Shown piece by piece: positions 1 to 6,156 of a DNA stretch of 7,790 nt. The stretch is from Gammaproteobacteria bacterium (GTDB lineage: Bacteria; Pseudomonadota; Gammaproteobacteria; UBA6429; Thiohalophilaceae): positions 1-7,790 of the forward strand of contig DRJN01000033.1 in NCBI GenBank assembly GCA_011052165.1, written 5' to 3'. How positions within the stretch are numbered: position 1 is the first letter of the stretch; each line of letters opens with the position of its first letter. The notes beneath the pieces are model-generated. The model saw only the letters and a program-made list of their open reading frames with translations. It made no database searches and was not told the origin of the DNA. The translations under genes and the position numbers were made by a program.

Positions 1-233
1 AAACGATAATTATTGAGCCGTTTTGCAGCATCACGTAAGGCGAGTATTTCTGCATGGGCGGTAGGGTCATCAGTTGATATTGGCTGGTTCCAGCCCTCAC
101 CTATGCACTGGTTATTTTCACTAATCAATACTGACCCTATCGGCACCTCATCACTATCGCCCGCTTTTTGTGCCAGTTCGAGAGCCTTGTTCATCCAGTA
201 GACATCGGTTTCATCAACCTCTTCTGGAGACAT
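1..233 (-). CDS. tadA: tRNA-specific adenosine deaminase TadA, N-terminal part (runs off the window)
   Basis: TadA converts adenosine to inosine at the wobble position of tRNA-Arg(ACG), allowing several arginine codons to be read. The minus-strand frame starts at ATG 233 (MSPEEVDETDVYWM) and stays open to the window edge, giving 77 codons of a protein normally about 150-170 residues long. Family landmarks are the ELA helix, the strand EVPIGSVLI (about residues 29-37), NNQCIGEGW, and the zinc-binding and catalytic TAHAEILALRDAA (about residues 58-70), where His and Glu of HAE bind zinc and shuttle the proton. The PCxxC half of the active site lies beyond position 1. The visible part shows no defect. 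A second, truncated tadA start lies at 7362-7505. Its protein matches this one at roughly half of the first 48 positions by hand count, so it is not a recent copy. The family call is secure; completeness cannot be judged. Confidence 0.88.
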   Translation of the reverse strand, partial: MSPEEVDETDVYWMNKALELAQKAGDSDEVPIGSVLISENNQCIGEGWNQPISTDDPTAHAEILALRDAAKRLNNYR

Positions 234-248
234 TTCTATCATTCCCGT

Positions 249-334
249 TCGATTGTAAACGATCCGAAGAGTCCAGTAACAGTTTCAAGACCTTTTTGAG
301 TGTTAACGACATGAAGAATACCATTTTCAAAATT
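249..334. repeat. Direct repeat, left copy: DNA upstream of tadA
   Basis: This segment lies just upstream of the left tadA start and resembles the segment upstream of the right tadA fragment (7515-7607). The 12-mer TCGATTGTAAAC is identical at 249-260 and 7515-7526. The 24-mer beginning ATGAAGAATACCATTTTC at 311 matches its partner at 7584 at 21 of 24 positions. Read on the minus strand, a short open frame ends FTIERE-stop just before tadA. The right copy can be read as FTIEW in the equivalent frame. This could be the end of an upstream gene, but it is too short to name. Confidence 0.6.
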
Positions 335-396
335 ATTTTTGATAATTAATAGGGGCCTCAGCATAATTCAGGTGCGAAGAAAAATGCGTTAATTTT

Positions 397-425
397 TTAA
401 AATATTTGGCATTGATGAGTATAAT
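397..425 (+). promoter_or_regulatory. Possible sigma-70-type promoter
   Basis: A perfect -10 hexamer TATAAT (420-425) follows the -35-like TTAAAA (397-402, 4 of 6 matches to TTGACA) with a 17 nt spacer. The surroundings are AT-rich, so chance occurrence is likely. The only plus-strand coding sequence soon after it is the broken thioredoxin-family remnant. Confidence 0.22.
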
Positions 426-460
426 TATTGTGCTATTGTACGAAATTTTGACGAGAATAT

Positions 461-485
461 CGGCAATAATTAGCCGTTTTATTTT
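461..485 (+). terminator. Weak terminator-like hairpin
   Basis: CGGC (461-464) can pair with GCCG (473-476) around an AT-rich loop, and the T-rich tract TTTTATTTT follows. A stem of only four base pairs is short for an intrinsic terminator, so this is marginal. Confidence 0.2.
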
Positions 486-600
486 GTGCTTGAGTTATGT
501 TGAGGTCTCATAGGAATAAGCAGGGTGAGAAATATGCGAGACAATTAGACCACTTCAATTATTTTAACTTCGCCCCCCTAAACATGATAATGCACAAGGG

Positions 601-842
601 GTCACTAAGACCTATCGCGCGCCCTGCACCCCCAATTTTTCGTGTTCGTCAGGAATCAGAAATTAGCCTGTCAAGGCCAGCTTGATAACAGTCGCTCCAT
701 AAACAATAAACCTATTACCAGTGCGGATTTGCGTGCCGCGGTGGATGCACTATTAAATAATCGGCCTGTGAAGCTTGCCCAAAAACCTAGCATAAGCTGC
801 AACATAAAATGGAAGCCGGGAAATGAACCGTATTATTACTAA
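601..842 (+). pseudogene. Thioredoxin-family (AhpC/TSA-like) protein, frameshifted 3' remnant
   Basis: The remnant matches the C-terminal third of a family of small bacterial thioredoxin-fold proteins of about 190 residues. The frame starting at 601 reads VTKTYRAPCTPNF, resembling the usual VAKAYGAxCTPDF. The homology then passes into the +2 frame, where 639-839 reads FVFVRNQKLACQGQLDNSRS, then PITSADLRAAVDALLNN, and ends in the family signature KPSISCNIKWKPGNEP plus YYY-stop. A single-base shift near 638-640 joins the two halves. The N-terminal two thirds, including the catalytic cysteine motif, are absent; the sequence upstream of 601 is not recognisable. It is therefore not a functional gene. 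Identity rests on the distinctive tail. It is on the same strand as the glycan genes but shows no functional link to them. Confidence 0.72.
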
Positions 843-908
843 TGATTTGCGAGATGAGATTATTCACAGGGCTCTTGGTAGACGCTCAGAGGATACTCTG
901 GGTGTGTT

Positions 909-926
909 TGATATGATATGATATGA
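909..926. repeat. Pentanucleotide tandem repeat TGATA, about 3.6 copies
   Basis: TGATA is repeated three times and followed by TGA without interruption. It sits 12 to 29 nt upstream of a consensus TATAAT, where the -35 element of a promoter for the GT2 gene would lie. Confidence 0.85.
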
Positions 927-937
927 CTATTCCGTTT

Positions 938-943
938 TATAAT
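938..943 (+). promoter_or_regulatory. Candidate -10 element for the glycan operon
   Basis: A perfect TATAAT lies 35 nt before the GT2 start codon. The best -35-like hexamer, TTGATA (908-913, 5 of 6 matches), is 24 nt away, which is too far. At the usual 17 nt distance only GATATG is found. The element is plausible by position, but its strength is doubtful. Confidence 0.35.
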
Positions 944-978
944 GAGTTCTCAATAGTTTATGGAGTAGTTAGGTATTA

Positions 979-2001
979 ATGAAGGTTGTCAAGGAAAGCA
1001 GAATACATGGAGGAAAAGGTCAGTCGCATCTTAAAATAGCGGTGGTTGTACCCTGTTTTCGGGTAACTAATTCGTTGTCCACAGTACTTACAGCAATTGG
1101 CCCAGAAGTAGATACAATTTATTGTGTTGACGATGATTGTCCCGATGGTAGTGGAAAGATTGCTGAGGAAGTGGCAAAAAAGATTCGCGTGTAAATGTTT
1201 TATATCACGACCATAACCGAGGCGTAGGTGCTGCAATGGTCACTGGCTATAAAGCGGCTATTGATCAGAAAACAGATATTATCATAAAGGTGGATGGTGA
1301 TGGGCAGATGGACCCATCTATGATCCCACGTCTAATTGCCACCATTGGTGGACAACAATGCTGATCATGTAAAGGGTAACCGTTTTTATTGGTTGGATAG
1401 TTTGCGTACCATGCCCATGGTTAGATTGATCGGAAATGCCGGGCTTAGCTTTCTTAGCAAGATATCTAGCGGTTATTGGAATCTGTTTGACCCAACAAAT
1501 GATTTTACTGCGATTCATCGTATAATACTAGAAGTGTTGCCATTGGATAAACTGCATGATCGATATTTCTTTGAATCGGATATGTTGTTTAGACTCAATG
1601 TGCTTCAAGCAGTCGTAGTGGACGTTCCTATGGATTCTTATTATGGTGATGAGCGTAGCAACCTAAACATAAAAAAAGCCCTTCTTATATTTACCTGGCT
1701 ACATCTTCGTTGCTTCATAAAGCGATTATTTTACAACTATTTTCTCAGGAATTTCAGCATTGCATCAATCAACCTGGTGCTGGGGGTTGGAATGCTTGTC
1801 TTTGGGTTGGGATTCGGAGCTATCAAGTGGTCAGAAAACCTTATTACTGGGCTAGATGCTACACCGGGAACCGTTATGTTGGCAGGTCTTACAATGATAA
1901 TTGGAACTCAGTTGATTTTGAGTTTCCTCGCCTATGACATCGAGCATGTGCCATCTATACCCATCCATCCTAGATTGCCGAATTATGATGGGAAAGGATA
2001 A
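979..2001 (+). pseudogene. GT2 family glycosyltransferase with C-terminal membrane helices, two frameshifts
   Basis: The family transfers a sugar from a nucleotide-sugar to a lipid acceptor, typically polyprenyl phosphate, at the cytoplasmic membrane face. Stitched across two shifts the product is about 340 residues, a normal family length. Landmarks in order are the first GT-A strand IAVVVPCFRV, the acidic VDDDCPDGSG, NRGVGAAMVTGY, the DxD-type metal site VDGDGQMDP, then KGNRFYWLDSLRTMP and LFDPTNDFTAIH. Two membrane helices follow near the end (INLVLGVGMLVFGLGF and VMLAGLTMIIGTQLILSF). The start is ATG 979, with TTAGG 5 nt ahead. Frame 1 runs from 979 and stops at 1192-1194. The homology continues in the -1 frame from 1182 to about 1340, then returns to the first frame from about 1342 to the stop at 1999-2001. 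The shifts cancel, so total length is kept. The gene is either inactivated, recoded at the first site, or misread twice. The family call is firm; functionality is doubtful. Confidence 0.85.
1176..1182 (+). promoter_or_regulatory. A AAA AAG heptamer at the first GT2 frameshift
   Basis: In the zero frame the codons are GCA AAA AAG, so the heptamer is phased exactly as at the E. coli dnaX -1 frameshift site. Slipping back one base gives GAT TCG CGT next and yields AKKDSRVNV, which continues the GT2 homology. The purine-rich GAGGAA upstream is only about 5 nt away, closer than the stimulator spacing at dnaX, and I see no strong downstream hairpin. The same pattern would result from loss of one A in a homopolymer. 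Confidence 0.4.
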
Positions 2002-2006
2002 GTTGT

Positions 2007-3008
2007 TTGAATAGACATTTTAAAAATTCTACAAGGCAACAGCGTACTCGGGTCTGGTTTCTGTCTGTCCTGATTTCCCTGTTGTTGGTTGTCTTCATAA
2101 TTACTCAGCTTGATTGGAGTTTCATGATTCGATTATGGAATCGTGTCGAACCTATCTTTCTTCTCCTGGGTATTTTCACAGTTGCCTTTGATGCTGTATT
2201 TACGGCACTACGCTTAAGGGTTTTGCATTTAGCCAACCAGAAGCATTCTTATCCAGGCTATCTTACCATTGTTGTTTTACATGGATATTTTCTTCTGTTA
2301 TTGCCCGCACGCCTCGGAGAGATTCCATATCTATTGATGATGCGCCGTCGACTAGGAATGGCCTCGGGCGCTGTGTTTGCTAGTTTTGTTTACCAACGAG
2401 TGTTGGATACGATGATATTAGGGATATTCTTTTTTACCGGATTAGCGGTGATATTTGATCAGGGTGTAATAGGCTTCAATTGGCTGGTGTTGACAATGGC
2501 TCTGGTGAGTATTTTGATAGTACTGTTTGCACGACTCGATTGGGTGATCGCCCAGATTGTTCGTTCTTTCTATCACATTGAGGGGCGTCATAGGCTTTGG
2601 GTTCGTACTATCCTGTATGTGTTGATTACTGCACAGCGTTGGTCAGTTTTGCTACGAAACCGGCGTTGGGAAGCCCTAATGCTTTCCATAATACGTTGGA
2701 CCTTTGTTATGGCAGGAACCTGGTTTGCTTTCCGTGGCTTTGGGTTTCATCTTGGAATAGCCGAAACATTGTTTTTAGGGGCAGGTTTAGCTTTTGTTTC
2801 TGTTATCCCTTTACAAACCATTGGTGGTTTTGGTGTTAGTGAGGTGGGTCTTGCAGGACTATTAATGGTGATAGGTTTTTCCTGGCAGGAGGCTACAACG
2901 ACTGCGCTGACCGTTCGATTCACGATCTTTGCAATACAAGTTGCCGGCTTAAGTTTGGCTGGTGCAGGTGCGTGGCTTATAGAACGATTAATTGTTCTGC
3001 ACGTATAA
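2007..3008 (+). CDS. Lysylphosphatidylglycerol-synthase TM-region / YbhN-AglD-like flippase-type membrane protein
   Basis: The protein has 333 residues and several hydrophobic helices (about residues 16-34, 47-68, 83-103, 122-150, 157-175, 228-244, 251-272, 280-293 and 305-327), typical of the UPF0104/LPG_synthase_TM group. Two conserved patches support this. One is PARLGEIPYLLMMRRRLG (100-117), with QRVLDT (130-135) shortly after. The other is the Gly-rich IPLQTIGGFGVSEVGLAG (267-284), which corresponds to the usual P-x-GGxGxxE motif. Members often sit beside glycosyltransferases and are annotated as flippase-like; the substrate is unknown. The start is TTG 2007, because an in-frame TGA at 1986-1988 excludes earlier starts and GGAAAGGA (1991-1998) lies 8 nt ahead. 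It begins 5 nt after the GT2 stop, so the pair forms an operon. There is no frame damage. The membrane-family call is strong; the transported lipid-sugar is inference from its neighbours. Confidence 0.82.
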   Translation: MNRHFKNSTRQQRTRVWFLSVLISLLLVVFIITQLDWSFMIRLWNRVEPIFLLLGIFTVAFDAVFTALRLRVLHLANQKHSYPGYLTIVVLHGYFLLLLPARLGEIPYLLMMRRRLGMASGAVFASFVYQRVLDTMILGIFFFTGLAVIFDQGVIGFNWLVLTMALVSILIVLFARLDWVIAQIVRSFYHIEGRHRLWVRTILYVLITAQRWSVLLRNRRWEALMLSIIRWTFVMAGTWFAFRGFGFHLGIAETLFLGAGLAFVSVIPLQTIGGFGVSEVGLAGLLMVIGFSWQEATTTALTVRFTIFAIQVAGLSLAGAGAWLIERLIVLHV

Positions 3009-3028
3009 AGCGAAGAAAAGTTTTATTT

Positions 3029-3441
3029 ATGACTGTGCCGATAACAGACATGTTACGTCCGGATCAAGTGGAGATTCGAACGGGGCATCTTCAGGTAGAT
3101 ACAGTGAGTTTCCTGTTGCAACGTGGGGAAGATTTTCGTTGCCTTTGACGCACTCGTACCGACGCCTCATTAAGAAACCATTTGAAATGCTCTTGAGGTA
3201 TACGTGTCGATTACCACGATTATTGGTATATGATATGCACATGGTTGATTTAGTATGGACAGGATCATTGTCTACTGCCCCTGTATCACCGTTTCTAAAA
3301 ACGGGTTGGTGGTTGTGTTGAGGTTTTATTCGAGGAGACAGCTTTGACGATCTCCGAGGGTTCTTGCGATTTTTACGAGAGCGGGGCTATCGTTTTTCAA
3401 ACATGTCGAACTTATGTCAAGAATTGGCAAAAGGAGTGTGA
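3029..3441 (+). pseudogene. Polysaccharide-deacetylase-like gene, C-terminal remnant with frameshift and nonsense codon
   Basis: Two frames join into a deacetylase-like C-terminal half. From ATG 3029 the reading is MTVPITDMLRPDQVEIRTGH, then LQVDTV, ending near 3106. The homology continues in the +2 frame with SEFPVATWGRFSLPLTHSYR, then LPRLLVYDMHMVDLVW, passes an in-frame TGA at 3319-3321, and ends RGYRFSNMSNLCQEL before the TGA at 3439-3441. The pattern EFPV..., a run of basic helix, (L/V)VYDMHMVD, then a helix ending ERGYRF resembles the last part of NodB-like deacetylases, where the histidine segment is usually written YLHPWEFD or similar. The catalytic N-terminal part with its (T/S)FDDG motif is absent, so the gene cannot encode an active enzyme. 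It follows the flippase gene by 20 nt. The family call rests on motif memory only; another envelope-glycan enzyme is possible. Confidence 0.45.
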
Positions 3442-3524
3442 TGAAAATATCTTCGCTCCAACTGCTGAATAATAATATTTACATCAGTGTGGGGCATACA
3501 GTAAGGAATAGATTTAACCAATGA
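3441..3524 (+). CDS. Possible 27-residue small protein or translational linker ORF
   Basis: The frame reads MKISSLQLLNNN, then IYISVGHTVRNRFNQ-stop. AAAAGGAG (3429-3436) lies 4 nt before its ATG, the best ribosome-binding site in this part of the window. Its ATG overlaps the stop of the deacetylase remnant (TGATG), and its own TGA overlaps the ATG of the 552-residue gene (ATGA, 3521-3524). The peptide is not hydrophobic and I do not recognise it. It could pass ribosomes on to the large membrane protein, whose own Shine-Dalgarno is poorly spaced, or it could be chance. Confidence 0.3.
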   Translation: MKISSLQLLNNNIYISVGHTVRNRFNQ

Positions 3525-5179
3525 TTAACATTCGCATTACCTATGCCAGGGCAGGTTTAGTCTTTCTGGGTGTTGCCCTTGTGGTGTACAAGCTATGGTT
3601 GGTGGAGATTCACGATCTCTTCATGGTAGGCAGCCCTATGGACGACCTGTATTATGTCCGAACCGCCCACGAACTGTTGCTCGGTCATTGGCTTGGTCGC
3701 TATACACAATACACATTGATGTCCGGGCCAGTCTACGCAATGTGGGTCGCCCTGAGCCACTTGCTCGCGGTGCCACTGCTCGTGGCTCAGCAACTGCTCT
3801 ATGCAGGGGCTAGCCTGGTGGTAGTCATAGCGCTGTATCCAGTCGTGGTTCGTAAAGCTTGGTTGATTCTGGCATTTGCCTACCTGTTATTTGAGCCGTT
3901 TACCTATGACTACTCATCATCTGCCGGTGTGTTCCGGCTGGGTATATACCCGGCCCTTACGGTACTGGTGATCGCCTGTTCCATTGGCCTCTATACGAGG
4001 ATCATAGACCGCCAGGGTAAACCATTACGTTGGGCCGTGGGTCTAGGGATGGCGCTGGCGGCATTTTGGTACACACGTGAAGAGGGTATGTGGATCGTGC
4101 CGACGCTTATGGTTACCGGTCTGTTCTCGATCCTGCACGGCTTGACTCATGGAAGACGTCGTTGGACTGACATATTGGCATTGCTTGCGGTCCCTCTGCT
4201 GATCTGGTTGGGATCATTCCTTGCCCTGGCGTATACGAACTGGCAGCACTACGGTATATTCACCGATCTCGAAATCAAGACCTCCGAGTTCAAGTCGGCC
4301 TATAGTGCGGTGATCAGCGTGCGCAGCAATCAACGTGAACGGTATTACATGTTAGAGAAGCCGGTGAGAGACGCACTTGCCGAGGTGAGCCCCGCATATC
4401 GGGAGATCGCCCCCTATCTTGGTAAACGACCTTCCTCGATTTTTATCTGGTCCCTGCGCGATGCAGTACAGGCGGCTGGGTATTATGACCATGCCGGCGA
4501 TGATGATCGCATGAATGCCCGCAAGACATTGAGTTTTTACAGCAGGTTAGGCCAGGAAATCCGTCAGGCATGCGAAGCGGGGCAATTGACCTGCGATAAG
4601 CTTTTATCTCCCTTTATTCCCACATGGACTGAGGAATATACCCGGGACATCTTCCCTACTTTTTATGATATCACAAAGAAAGTGGTGACCTTTGATGGCT
4701 TCGAACCACGCATGCTCCCCAAATGGCTCAGTAGAGATCCCTATCATACCTCGAAGCTGTTTACTTATATCACCGGTGAGCGGTTGCGTACCACCAGACT
4801 GAGCGAACTGGCCAGGGTACCGGAGGCGCACAGAGAGACCGAGGATATGAAGACCCATCGCCTATTGCGTATTGGTCGTAACTTTTACCAGAATTTATTA
4901 CCATGGTTGTTTGTTCCTGGCGTAGCCATAATATTGCTGTACACCATCGTGGAGGTAATCAGGAGAAATATATCGCAGGTGACGGTGGTCGGACTGATTA
5001 TATTAATAGCCCTTATGTCACATATCGCAATTATCTCGCTGGTATCGGTGATGTCTATGTTCTCACCGCGTTATCTGGCAGCCTCATATCCCTTGGCTGT
5101 TTTGGTGTTGATTCTGGGTGCCATACTTGCAACCAGGTTGATTGGAGACCTGCGTCAGCATTTTTCCAGTCTATGCTAG
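3521..5179 (+). CDS. Uncharacterised polytopic membrane protein, GT-C glycosyltransferase-like
   Basis: This 552-residue protein has a GT-C-like architecture. A first helix (11-28) is followed by an outer loop carrying the acidic pair GSPMDDLYYVRTAHELLLG (37-55), with GHWLGRYTQYTLMSGPVY after it. More helices follow at about 80-107, 112-128, 140-160, 170-206 and 216-238. A central soluble region of roughly 220 residues comes next, then about three helices in the last 100 residues. YTREEGMW (184-191) is a second charged motif near the membrane. In GT-C enzymes an acidic residue in the first outer loop binds the lipid-phosphate sugar donor; Asp41 or Asp42 would fit. It looks like a family of uncharacterised proteobacterial membrane proteins with a DDALxVRLA-type loop, but I cannot name it. 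ATG 3521 overlaps the linker ORF, and AAGGA lies about 13 nt upstream. By eye the gene is richer in GC than the two intact or near-intact genes before it. It is open throughout. Glycosyltransfer is inference. Confidence 0.6.
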   Translation: MINIRITYARAGLVFLGVALVVYKLWLVEIHDLFMVGSPMDDLYYVRTAHELLLGHWLGRYTQYTLMSGPVYAMWVALSHLLAVPLLVAQQLLYAGASLVVVIALYPVVVRKAWLILAFAYLLFEPFTYDYSSSAGVFRLGIYPALTVLVIACSIGLYTRIIDRQGKPLRWAVGLGMALAAFWYTREEGMWIVPTLMVTGLFSILHGLTHGRRRWTDILALLAVPLLIWLGSFLALAYTNWQHYGIFTDLEIKTSEFKSAYSAVISVRSNQRERYYMLEKPVRDALAEVSPAYREIAPYLGKRPSSIFIWSLRDAVQAAGYYDHAGDDDRMNARKTLSFYSRLGQEIRQACEAGQLTCDKLLSPFIPTWTEEYTRDIFPTFYDITKKVVTFDGFEPRMLPKWLSRDPYHTSKLFTYITGERLRTTRLSELARVPEAHRETEDMKTHRLLRIGRNFYQNLLPWLFVPGVAIILLYTIVEVIRRNISQVTVVGLIILIALMSHIAIISLVSVMSMFSPRYLAASYPLAVLVLILGAILATRLIGDLRQHFSSLC

Positions 5180-5253
5180 GTATTTAATCTTATACGAAGG
5201 AAAAATCTGAATCCATTCACGAATTCGAGCTTTAATCTTTCTCTTAAAAAAAT

Positions 5254-6153
5254 ATGCAGAGCGTAGAAACATATACTCACTCACAAGAGTTCGTGAGCAA
5301 CTGGAAAGCGTTGCTATGCGATGTATTTGGATACAGGGAACACGATCAATTTATTATTGTGCGTGATTATATGTATCGTAAGGTCTACAGCTATCTTCCA
5401 TTGCTGAATTATACTGATAAGACCAGCGAGGAATTGCAATCGGAGTGTAAAGTACTTGGACACAGGCGCTACATTGCCCGTGCCCTAAATCCCGAACAGG
5501 ATCAGCTCAGCGAGGGGGATACGGTGACCATGAGATTATCCCTGACTGGGGTTGCACACGCAGAGGCGCTATGGGATAGCCGGTTTTCCGGTAAGGTGCG
5601 GAACCAAATAAGGAAATCGCTCAAAAGCGATTTGCGCCACGTGGTTTCCACTGATCCGCGTGTGGTGGACGATTTTTATCTCCTTTATACCCGTCGCATG
5701 CTGCGTTATGGTTCACCCTGCCTTGGGCGCGAGATATTTGATTTGTTGAGCCATTATGTGGACTGTCGCTTTTATGTTGTGTATCACGGTGCCGACGCAA
5801 TCGCTGGCCTCGTGCTAATACGTGATGGGCCCCTTGCCTGGGTGCCGTGGGCCAGTTCCGATCATCGCTACAATGATCGTTGTCCCAACCACTTTATGTA
5901 CTGGCACGCGATTCGGGATGCATGGATAATGCAGTGCGAGCTGTTTGATTTTGGCCGCTCGCCTTATCTGCGAGAGACCTACCGCTTCAAACGCCAGTGG
6001 GGAGCCCAGCCGGTGAAGCTGGATATCCTCAAGGCGGTGCAGGAGGACACATATAGTAAATATGCCCTGGCATCGCAAATATGGCGAAGGCTTCCAGCTG
6101 CACTGGCTAACCGCCTGGGACCTGTCCTGTGCCGTCATCTGCCAGATTTGTAG
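5254..6153 (+). CDS. FemAB-like / GNAT-fold transferase (Acetyltransf_6 type)
   Basis: This 299-residue soluble protein belongs to the FemAB/BioF2-like GNAT group, which adds acyl or aminoacyl groups and is frequent in exopolysaccharide and PEP-CTERM/XrtA-type loci. The N-terminal half has FIIVRDYMYRKVYSYLPLLN (33-52) in place of the usual first GNAT domain. The basic helix SGKVRNQIRKSLKSDL (112-127) corresponds to the K-x-R-x-x-I-R-K segment of the family. DFYLLYTRRMLRYGSPCLGR (140-159) and the strand GLVLIRDGPLAWVPWASS (185-202) follow. The clearest signature is FDFGRS (231-236) with YRFKRQWGAQP (243-253), as in FemAB proteins of these loci. It is somewhat shorter than the common length of about 340. 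ATG 5254 is the first start after an in-frame TAA at 5245-5247, but no Shine-Dalgarno precedes it; AAGGA lies more than 50 nt upstream. The substrate is unknown, most likely a saccharide or peptidoglycan-type acceptor. Confidence 0.72.
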   Translation: MQSVETYTHSQEFVSNWKALLCDVFGYREHDQFIIVRDYMYRKVYSYLPLLNYTDKTSEELQSECKVLGHRRYIARALNPEQDQLSEGDTVTMRLSLTGVAHAEALWDSRFSGKVRNQIRKSLKSDLRHVVSTDPRVVDDFYLLYTRRMLRYGSPCLGREIFDLLSHYVDCRFYVVYHGADAIAGLVLIRDGPLAWVPWASSDHRYNDRCPNHFMYWHAIRDAWIMQCELFDFGRSPYLRETYRFKRQWGAQPVKLDILKAVQEDTYSKYALASQIWRRLPAALANRLGPVLCRHLPDL

Positions 6154-6156
6154 CAG

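Larger units (their letters stand above)
335..600. other. AT-rich stretch without a recognisable gene
   Basis: I see no supportable coding region here. The stretch is AT-rich and holds the weak promoter-like and terminator-like signals listed separately. The 62-codon plus-strand frame that begins at 497 runs on into the thioredoxin-family remnant. Only its last part, from about 601, resembles that family (VTKTYRAPCTPNF); nothing before 601 is recognisable. Confidence 0.5.

Noticed and set aside
823..921. 32-codon plus-strand ORF (MNRIITNDLRDEIIHRALG...) overlapping the thioredoxin remnant tail
   Set aside because: It overlaps a recognisable tail in another frame, ends inside the TGATA repeat and resembles nothing I know; probably chance.
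976..1236. 86-codon minus-strand ORF opposite the GT2 start
   Set aside because: It lies antisense to clear glycosyltransferase motifs and has no family features of its own.
3319..3321. In-frame TGA where Trp would fit, suggesting TGA read as tryptophan
   Set aside because: The intact genes use TGG for all tryptophans and contain no internal TGA in frame. The same gene also has a frameshift, so a nonsense mutation is simpler than a changed code.
5192..5199. TATACGAA, part of a loxP-like arm
   Set aside because: There is no inverted partner arm and no recombinase gene; a short chance match.
5815..6138. 107-codon minus-strand ORF inside the FemAB-like gene
   Set aside because: It is a shadow of the well-supported plus-strand gene, with no recognisable domain.
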